NCBI GenBank assembly: GCA_024641205.1
Contig: JAHEDM010000074.1
Span: 1-9,176 of the forward strand
Direction of reading: 5' to 3'
Source: Actinomycetes bacterium
GTDB taxonomy: Bacteria > Actinomycetota > Acidimicrobiia > Spongiisociales > UBA4744
DNA: 9,176 bases
Shown here: positions 1-5,453 of the stretch, piece by piece
Layout: every line of letters starts with the position of its first letter
Position numbering within the stretch: position 1 is the first letter of the stretch
Program-made: the position numbers and the translations under genes
The notes under the pieces: model-generated
Seen by the model: the letters and a program-made list of their open reading frames with translations, nothing else
Told to the model about the DNA's origin: nothing
The model's database searches: none

Positions 1-995
1 TTGACTCAATCTTCGAGGCGGTCAAGCGGCCACCGGAACGGGTGGACCCGGTGACGTCTCTCGAAGCTGAAGCGTGGCTACGCCGTATCGTCCGCGACCC
101 GGGTGAGGCCCGGCCCCGTCGCCTGGCAGCCCTATCCGTTCTCGGGACGGGAAACGAGTGGGGACTCCGATCACCGACGGTTTTCGCAGGAGTCCGAGAG
201 CACGGCCCAAACCACGGGATCGTCGCCAACGATTTCACCCTCTCCCCGAGCCAGGCCGAGAGCTATGCCACCTGCCCGCGCCGCTACGTATTTGAGCGGC
301 GACTGCACGTTGGAGATGAATCGACGCCCTTCCTCACCTTTGGCACGTTGATCCACGAAACGCTTGAGCGAGCTGAAGCATCCGCGGTTGAAGCGGGTAC
401 GCAGCACGCCGAGCTGTCTGTCGCCCTGGATGCTCTCGATTCGATTTGGGAACCGTCTGACTTCGGGGGCGAGCCGTGGGCGACGGCTTGGTATCGACGG
501 GCCGCGGGGATCATCACCTACCTCTATGAGCACTGGCCGAGCCGCGGAATCCCGATTGCCCTCGAACGGCCCCTCAACCTCGATGTCGACGGCGTGCTCT
601 GGCGAGGAAAGGCCGACCGGGTCGAACTCGATGACGGCGTCGTCCGCATAGTCGACTACAAGACCGGCTCCCGAATCCCAACCTTGGCAGACGCGTCGGT
701 CTCGATGCAATTGGGTTTCTACCTCCTCGCACTCCGTGCTGATGAACACATCTCCGGTTCCGGCGCGATCGACGAGGCCGAGTTGTGGTTCCCGGCCAAC
801 ACCGAGGCGAAATCGGTGACGGTTCGTCGCTTCGACGTGCACCACCTAACCCGGGTTGAGGAGGCAATGCGGGAAGCGGCACGAGGTATCGCGGCGGAAG
901 CATGGCCGGCAAAACCGAATCCGTATTGCGACCGATGCCGGGTTCGCATTGTCTGCCCGGAATGGCCGGAAGGAAGAGAGGCCTTCTCCTCATGA
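1..995 (+). CDS. adnA: AdnA-like helicase-nuclease, C-terminal nuclease domain (5'-truncated)
   Basis: The reading frame is open from base 3 to the TGA at 993-995 with no stop, so this is the last ~330 residues of a gene that begins left of the window. The GTG at 42 lies inside it and is unlikely to be the start. What is seen is a PD-(D/E)XK nuclease of the RecB/AddB type: a first cysteine in a CPRRY motif (273), the nuclease His in FGTLIHE (354-356), Asp in GKADRVE (615-617), the D-x-K pair in IVDYKTG (Asp 654, Lys 660) and Gln in MQLGFY (708). A C-x2-C-x5-C triplet (927, 936, 954) completes a four-cysteine iron-sulfur cluster. The protein should be cytoplasmic and cut DNA while its motor domain, outside the window, binds the break. 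The AdnA assignment rests on an AdnB-like gene coupled directly downstream, the same order as in mycobacteria. Other UvrD-RecB fusions cannot be excluded without the N-terminal part. Confidence 0.85.
   Translation, partial: DSIFEAVKRPPERVDPVTSLEAEAWLRRIVRDPGEARPRRLAALSVLGTGNEWGLRSPTVFAGVREHGPNHGIVANDFTLSPSQAESYATCPRRYVFERRLHVGDESTPFLTFGTLIHETLERAEASAVEAGTQHAELSVALDALDSIWEPSDFGGEPWATAWYRRAAGIITYLYEHWPSRGIPIALERPLNLDVDGVLWRGKADRVELDDGVVRIVDYKTGSRIPTLADASVSMQLGFYLLALRADEHISGSGAIDEAELWFPANTEAKSVTVRRFDVHHLTRVEEAMREAARGIAAEAWPAKPNPYCDRCRVRIVCPEWPEGREAFSS
976..981 (+). promoter_or_regulatory. Probable ribosome binding site for adnB
   Basis: GAGAGG lies 10 bases before the ATG at 992, inside the end of the upstream gene. 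Together with the ATGA overlap it supports 992, rather than the in-frame ATG at 902, as the start of adnB. Confidence 0.4.
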
Positions 996-3900
996 CCACC
1001 GTGATCCCGACCGCCGAGCAAGGCGAAGTGGTCGCCTTCCCGCTTCGGCCACTCCGCGTTTCGGCCGGAGCCGGGACCGGCAAGACAACGACGATGGCCA
1101 TGCGACTGGCCGCCCTGATTGAGCGAGAACAGATCGACCCGGAAGCCGCTTTGGGGATCACCTTCACCAACAAAGCTGCCGAGGAATTGACCGACCGCCT
1201 CCGACGCCACCTTCCCGACCTCGCCAAGCTGGGTCGCGAGGTCGAAGTCACGACGTATCACGGTTTTGCCCACGGGATCCTCGGCGAATTCGGACCGATC
1301 GTTGGCTTTGAGCGGGATGCCCAACTGATCACGCCCGGGTACCAACGCGAGTTGCTCACCGAAGCTCTGGCTGGTGGTTCGTACCAGCATCTCGACGTGA
1401 GACTCCCGCGGCGTCGGGTCGACGACCTGGTTCTGCTGGCCGGTCGACTCGGCGATCACCTCCGCAAGCCGTCCGAGTTGATCGGGGCCCAGCCCGCTTC
1501 ACCGGACGCGATGTGGGCCCAACGAGCAGAGATGGCGCAAGTGCTCGACCGTTACGCCGCCATCAAACGCCGGTACAACGCCGTCGATTTCTCGGACCTC
1601 ATCACGCTCGCCTACGAGGTCGTCGGCGATGCCGGCGTGGCGGGCCGGATCCGGGAACGCTATCGGGTAGTGCTGCTGGACGAATACCAGGACACCAATC
1701 CCGCCCAACGCGAACTCCTGCTGCGCATCTTCGGCAATGCGTTTCCGGTAACGGCAGTCGGCGATCCGGACCAGACGATTTACGAGTGGCGGGGCGCCTC
1801 TCTCTGGAATTTTGCCGGTTTCCCCGACCACTTCACCAACCAGGACCACACGCCATCTGCGTCGTTGACCCTCAGCATCAACCGCCGGTGTGACCGTCGG
1901 ATCATCGATGTCGCCAACCGCGTCAAGAAGGAAATCGGTGCTGATGGAGGAATCGCGGCGCTGCAAGCTGCTCCGGATGCAGGAGAGGGCCACGTGGAGG
2001 TGTCGTGGTTTCACAGCGCGGTCGACGAAGCCCGATGGTTGGCAGGCGAGGTCCGCAGGCTCCACGACCAAGAGTCGATCGCCTGGCGAGATATGGGAAT
2101 CCTCTTTCGGAAGAACCGGCAGATCCACCTCGTCCGCGAGGCGCTCCAGGACGAGGATATCCCGGTTGAGGTAGCCGCATTGGGGGGTCTCCTCCAAGTA
2201 CCCGAGGTGGTCGACCTCCATGCCTGGCTGCGGCTCATTGGTCGGCCTGATGATGCACCTTCACTGGTGCGCATCCTCCTCGGCGCCCGATTCCGTTTGG
2301 GGCTCGGCGACCTCGCCCCGCTGGCCGATTGGGTCAGACGTCAACGTCACGATCATGCGGAAGAAGACGAGGCCGCTCCTGGATGGGCGATGCTCGAAGC
2401 AGTCGACCAACTCGAGCAAATCGACTCCCTCACCCTTGAAGCACAGCAACGCCTGACCGACTTTCGCGATCTCTACCGCCATCTCCTCGCCGAGGCCCAA
2501 GCCGTCACCTTGGTCGAGCTGTGCCGTCGAATCCTCGAAGGCACAGGAGCCTGGGCCGAGGTGGAGGCTCTTGATGGAGCCGCCCGGCTCACGGCTCGCC
2601 TCAACCTGTACCGGTTCCTCGACTTGGCCGAGGAATGGAGCCCGCTGGAGGGTCGACCGTCGCTTGATGCGTTCTTGGACTATCTCGACCTTCTCGACGA
2701 AGATGCCGGCTCCGAAGAGCTCGACACGGCCCGGCTCAGCAATGAGGACGCCGTCTCCATGCTGACCGTCCACCGTGCCAAGGGCCTCGAATGGAACACC
2801 GTGTTTGTTCCGGCTGTTGCAGCCGGAACCTTCCCCAGCTCCCCGCACGGTGGTCTCGAGGACCCCACCCGGTACCCGAAGGTCCTCCCCTTTGAGCTGC
2901 GGATGGACCAGGCCCAAGACGGCCACGCAACCAAGGCGATGCTCGAGGCCCGCCACCGCTCCCAAGAATGGCGCACCGCCTATGTGGCGGTTACGAGAGC
3001 AAAGCACCGCTTGTACGTCACCGGCGCTTTCTGGTATTCAACCGGCCAAGCCAAGCGTCCCAGCACTCTGTTCGATTCGATCCGCAATGCTCCCGGGACG
3101 TACGTCTACCACGAAGAAACGTCGGAGGGTTCGCCACCTGCCCTCCTCCGCATTGAAGACGCGATCGGTGCTCCCGATCCGCACTTCCCCAACGGTTGGC
3201 ATGGGGCATTGCGAGCAACGATCGACGACCCCGATTGGCCGGCTTCGGCCGCCGACGACCAAGCCGATGCGTTCGACGATCACCGTCGCCAGCTTCAGCT
3301 GGTACTCGACGGGCTCCCCGACCCGCCAGACGTGGTGGCAGAGCGACCGCTGACAATCTCGGTTACCGGATTGGTCACGTTTGCCAGCTGTCCCAAACGA
3401 TATTTCTGGACGGCGGTTGATCCGCTCCCGCGCCGTCCCTCACAGGCGGCCCGCAAGGGGGTCGAAGTCCACCGCCGCATCGAACTGCACAGCCTCGGTG
3501 TCGTACCGCTCGAAGATGTTGACCTCGACAGGTTCGACCTACCTATGGACGAGGCCAAACTCTCTAACGGCGGCGTAGATCCTTTTGAGACCTACCGTTC
3601 GTCGCGGTTCGCTTCCACGCAACCCCGGTTCGTTGAAGTTCCGTTTGATCTGAGGATCGATCGCGATGCCAGAGTCAATGGACGCATCGACGCCATCTAC
3701 GAATCAGAGCCAGGCTGTTGGGAGATTGTTGACTTCAAGACGGGACGGCCTTCCCAGCACTCGTCCACCCGCGTTCAGCTCGAGGCCTATGCGTTGGCCG
3801 TCGACGAAGTACGATTCGCCCCGTTCAAACCGGACCAGATTCAGGTTACCTTTGCTTATCTGGGGGGCGGGCTCACTGAGGTCAGCGAACCGGTCGACTC

Positions 3901-4054
3901 GATCTGGTTGACGGCCGCTCGCGACCATCTCGGTGACCTGATACGAATGATTCGTCGAGAGAACTGGGAGCCCAGTCCATCCACCGCCTGTCACTCGTGC
4001 GACTTCCTCCGGTTCTGTCCTGCGGGCCGCGAATGGATTGCGGCGGGCAGTTGA
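992..4054 (+). CDS. adnB: AdnB-like UvrD-family helicase / RecB-type nuclease
   Basis: This 1020-residue protein is an SF1A DNA translocase fused to a nuclease. It probably pairs with the upstream AdnA-like protein to unwind and trim double-strand-break ends for homologous recombination. Motor motifs, numbered from the ATG at 992: Q-motif Gln10, Walker A AGAGTGKTT (25-33), Ia TFTNKAAEE, Walker B DEYQDTN (230-236), III GDPDQTIYEWRG (257-268), V TVHRAKGLEW (592-601), VI YVAVTRAK with arginine finger Arg669. Motif IV reads SINRRCDRR, unlike the usual NYRS. The nuclease follows: Cys800, His827, Asp900 (GRIDAI), Asp914 and Lys916 (VDFKTG), Gln929 and Tyr933, then Cys1000-x2-Cys1003-x5-Cys1009, giving a four-cysteine iron-sulfur site. 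Both catalytic centres look intact. I chose ATG 992 over ATG 902 because it overlaps the upstream stop as ATGA and the first 30 residues from 902 match no helicase feature. Length is close to mycobacterial AdnB. A PcrA/UvrD2-type annotation is possible from the motor alone, but the nuclease argues against it. Confidence 0.9.
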   Translation: MTTVIPTAEQGEVVAFPLRPLRVSAGAGTGKTTTMAMRLAALIEREQIDPEAALGITFTNKAAEELTDRLRRHLPDLAKLGREVEVTTYHGFAHGILGEFGPIVGFERDAQLITPGYQRELLTEALAGGSYQHLDVRLPRRRVDDLVLLAGRLGDHLRKPSELIGAQPASPDAMWAQRAEMAQVLDRYAAIKRRYNAVDFSDLITLAYEVVGDAGVAGRIRERYRVVLLDEYQDTNPAQRELLLRIFGNAFPVTAVGDPDQTIYEWRGASLWNFAGFPDHFTNQDHTPSASLTLSINRRCDRRIIDVANRVKKEIGADGGIAALQAAPDAGEGHVEVSWFHSAVDEARWLAGEVRRLHDQESIAWRDMGILFRKNRQIHLVREALQDEDIPVEVAALGGLLQVPEVVDLHAWLRLIGRPDDAPSLVRILLGARFRLGLGDLAPLADWVRRQRHDHAEEDEAAPGWAMLEAVDQLEQIDSLTLEAQQRLTDFRDLYRHLLAEAQAVTLVELCRRILEGTGAWAEVEALDGAARLTARLNLYRFLDLAEEWSPLEGRPSLDAFLDYLDLLDEDAGSEELDTARLSNEDAVSMLTVHRAKGLEWNTVFVPAVAAGTFPSSPHGGLEDPTRYPKVLPFELRMDQAQDGHATKAMLEARHRSQEWRTAYVAVTRAKHRLYVTGAFWYSTGQAKRPSTLFDSIRNAPGTYVYHEETSEGSPPALLRIEDAIGAPDPHFPNGWHGALRATIDDPDWPASAADDQADAFDDHRRQLQLVLDGLPDPPDVVAERPLTISVTGLVTFASCPKRYFWTAVDPLPRRPSQAARKGVEVHRRIELHSLGVVPLEDVDLDRFDLPMDEAKLSNGGVDPFETYRSSRFASTQPRFVEVPFDLRIDRDARVNGRIDAIYESEPGCWEIVDFKTGRPSQHSSTRVQLEAYALAVDEVRFAPFKPDQIQVTFAYLGGGLTEVSEPVDSIWLTAARDHLGDLIRMIRRENWEPSPSTACHSCDFLRFCPAGREWIAAGS

Positions 4055-4118
4055 CCGCGCCGGTCGGTGCACGGGTCGGCGGCCACTCCACTAGCTTGGG
4101 GTGGAGCCCTCGAGTAAT
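4055..4118. other. Short intergenic gap with two small inverted repeats
   Basis: The gap between adnB and the DsbA-like gene holds two small hairpins. GACCG-CGC-CGGTC (4053-4065) starts at the adnB stop codon. CTCCAC pairs with GTGGAG across a 9-base loop (4086-4091 and 4101-4106). Neither is followed by a run of T, so neither is a standard intrinsic terminator. A TAGCTT box at 4092-4097, in the loop of the second hairpin, fits a TAnnnT -10 pattern for the downstream gene, but no -35 partner is visible. Any role is speculative. Confidence 0.25.
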
Positions 4119-4123
4119 GGAGG
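4119..4123 (+). promoter_or_regulatory. Ribosome binding site (GGAGG) of the DsbA-like gene
   Basis: A perfect GGAGG lies 10 bases before the ATG at 4134. It decides the start, ruling against the in-frame GTG at 4101, which would put this site inside the coding region. It is the clearest Shine-Dalgarno site in the window. Confidence 0.65.
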
Positions 4124-4133
4124 TAGCACAGCG

Positions 4134-4769
4134 ATGATCACCATCTGGAGCGACATCCACTGTCCGTGGGCATACGTCGCCCTGCTCCGGTTGCACCGCA
4201 TGAGAGACCATCTCGGCGCAGACCACCTGATCTTTGATCTCCGGTCGTACCCGAGAGAGCTCGCCGCCGGCGACGAGATCAACGCTGAAGACGCCAAGCG
4301 CCAGATTGTGGCTCTCGCTCAGCTGGAACCAACCGCGTTCAGCGCCCTGGAGAGTCAAGCCTGGCCAACCACCAACCTGCCGGCTTTTGAGGCCCAGAAG
4401 TGGGGATTCTCGCAAGGCCAGGAGATAGGCGAATCCTTTGACCTCGCCCTCCGACGAAGCGTCTTCCTCCACGGCCACAACCTCAGCGTCCGGAGCGAAC
4501 TGCTTGCGGTTGCCGAACTCGAAGGGCTCATGGCCGACCAGCTCGGCGCTGCACTCGACGACGGCCGCTTCCGCAAAGCCGTGATCGCCGACCTTGAAGA
4601 CGCCCGCGCCCAAGGTGTCACCGGTTCGCCTCACGTGGTCTTGCCGGACGGAACTGCCCACCACAACCCCGGTATCACCTATCGGTATGAACGGGGCATT
4701 CCGATCATCATCTCCGACCATCCCTCCGTCTACGAGGAGTTGATCCAGGTCGGCACCATTGAGGAGTAG
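4134..4769 (+). CDS. DsbA/FrnE-family thioredoxin-fold protein with a single cysteine (CPWA)
   Basis: The 211-residue product opens with the family signature of a beta strand followed by SDIHCPWAY (residues 6-14), then a long helical insertion, and ends with the cis-proline loop GVTGSPHVV (Pro166). This order fits the DsbA-like thioredoxin fold (FrnE-type oxidoreductases, mycothiol-linked DsbA-like proteins, 2-hydroxychromene-2-carboxylate isomerases). The oddity is the active site: the usual CPWC is CPWA, and Cys10 is the only cysteine in the protein. It therefore cannot form the internal disulfide of a classical DsbA oxidant. A monothiol mechanism, perhaps using a mixed disulfide with a small thiol such as mycothiol, or an isomerase/transferase role is more likely; that is inference. 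No signal peptide is visible, so it should be cytoplasmic. The start at 4134 is set by the GGAGG at 4119. It lies 79 bases after adnB on the same strand and may be transcribed with it. Its substrate cannot be told. Confidence 0.8.
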   Translation: MITIWSDIHCPWAYVALLRLHRMRDHLGADHLIFDLRSYPRELAAGDEINAEDAKRQIVALAQLEPTAFSALESQAWPTTNLPAFEAQKWGFSQGQEIGESFDLALRRSVFLHGHNLSVRSELLAVAELEGLMADQLGAALDDGRFRKAVIADLEDARAQGVTGSPHVVLPDGTAHHNPGITYRYERGIPIIISDHPSVYEELIQVGTIEE

Positions 4770-4783
4770 ACGCAACAAGACTT

Positions 4784-5239
4784 CTAGGTGATCTTCCCTC
4801 GGTCGGTATCGATCACGATGGTCACTGGGCCGTCGTTGATCATGGCAATCTTCATTACCGCCCCAAATGTGCCGGTGCGAACCGAAAGACCTTCGCCCCG
4901 TAGTCGTTCCGTCAATTCGTCCACCAGAGGTTCGGCGAGCTCCGGAAACGCGGCAGCCGCAAAAGACGGCCGCCGTCCCTTCCGAACATCGGCCAGGAGC
5001 GTGAATTGACTGACGAGGAGGACCTCGCCGGCAACGTCCAGCACCGACCGATTCATCTTGCCCTCGTCATCTCGAAAGATTCGCAGGGTGGACAGTTTGG
5101 CGGACAGCACTGCAACATCGTCGCCGGTATCGGTTGACTCAACCCCTACCAGGACGACCAGCCCGGGGCCGATCCGCCCGATGGTGTCGGTAGCGACCGT
5201 CACAGAAGCCTCGGTGACCCGTTGCACTACAGCTCGCAT
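4784..5239 (-). CDS. dtd: D-aminoacyl-tRNA deacylase
   Basis: This 151-residue protein has the full length of bacterial DTD. It removes D-amino acids (and glycine mischarged on tRNA-Ala) from tRNAs in the cytoplasm, a proofreading step of translation; the enzyme is a homodimer. It begins with MRAVVQRV, typical of the family. The SQFTL motif is at residues 77-81 with the conserved Thr80, GTFGAVM at 123-129, and NDGPVT at 135-140, whose Gly137-Pro138 is the cross-subunit cis motif that excludes L-amino acids. All key residues are present. It is transcribed toward the DsbA-like gene, leaving 14 bases between the two stop codons, and divergently from plsB. No Shine-Dalgarno site precedes the ATG at 5237-5239. 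Instead a TACATT box ends 8 bases upstream, so the transcript may be leaderless or nearly so. Confidence 0.96.
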   Translation of the reverse strand: MRAVVQRVTEASVTVATDTIGRIGPGLVVLVGVESTDTGDDVAVLSAKLSTLRIFRDDEGKMNRSVLDVAGEVLLVSQFTLLADVRKGRRPSFAAAAFPELAEPLVDELTERLRGEGLSVRTGTFGAVMKIAMINDGPVTIVIDTDRGKIT

Positions 5240-5247
5240 AGGAACCG

Positions 5248-5253
5248 AATGTA
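5248..5253 (-). promoter_or_regulatory. Possible -10 box (TACATT) for dtd
   Basis: Read on the minus strand, TACATT is followed by 8 bases and then the dtd ATG. It matches the actinobacterial TAnnnT -10 pattern, and a start 6-7 bases downstream would give a leader of only one or two bases. No good -35 hexamer is found 16-18 bases upstream, so the evidence is positional only. Confidence 0.3.
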
Positions 5254-5439
5254 GCCGCCCCGATCAAGTGCATCCGTTATCTGTACGATCCACGATGGCC
5301 AACGGTATCCACAGCTTCACCCCAGAAGCGATCCCCCTCTGCCGTCAAGCTGTCTGATGTGAGCGCCGTCGCCCCCAAGGGACTTTGTACCTCGGCCCGC
5401 GCCCAAGGTTCCCAATGAGCAGAGCGGAAAGGTTCCACA

Positions 5440-5445
5440 TAGAAT
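5440..5445 (+). promoter_or_regulatory. Possible -10 box (TAGAAT) for plsB
   Basis: TAGAAT is close to the ideal -10 hexamer and ends 8 bases before the ATG at 5454, the same spacing as the TACATT box of dtd on the other strand. If used, transcription would begin at about 5451-5454 and the message would be leaderless, fixing the plsB start at 5454. No -35 match is seen at the expected distance. Confidence 0.35.
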
Positions 5446-5453
5446 CGGATGCG

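Noticed and set aside
42..44. GTG as the true start of the first gene
   Set aside because: The frame is open without a stop to the left edge, and a free-standing ~317-residue nuclease would be unusual directly before an AdnB-type gene. A truncated larger protein explains it better.
902..991. ATG 902 as the start of adnB, adding 30 residues
   Set aside because: The extra residues overlap the cysteine cluster coding of the upstream gene and match no helicase feature. ATG 992 has an ATGA overlap and a plausible ribosome site.
1..4054. Reading the helicase-nuclease pair as a new anti-phage system
   Set aside because: Domain order, the iron-sulfur nuclease in both proteins and the coupled gene order fit AdnAB DNA repair. 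No mobile element, phage gene or other defence gene lies nearby.
3882..4778. Long open frames on the opposite strand, such as 3882-4778, 5460-6362, 719-1459 and 2261-3007
   Set aside because: Each lies antisense to a gene with clear family motifs. They have no recognisable domain of their own, and long antisense frames are expected from GC-rich codon use.
5385..5453. TTG 5385 or ATG 5415 as the plsB start
   Set aside because: No clear Shine-Dalgarno site for either, the codons in this stretch include several rare in this genome, and the TAGAAT box lies inside it. Not firmly excluded.
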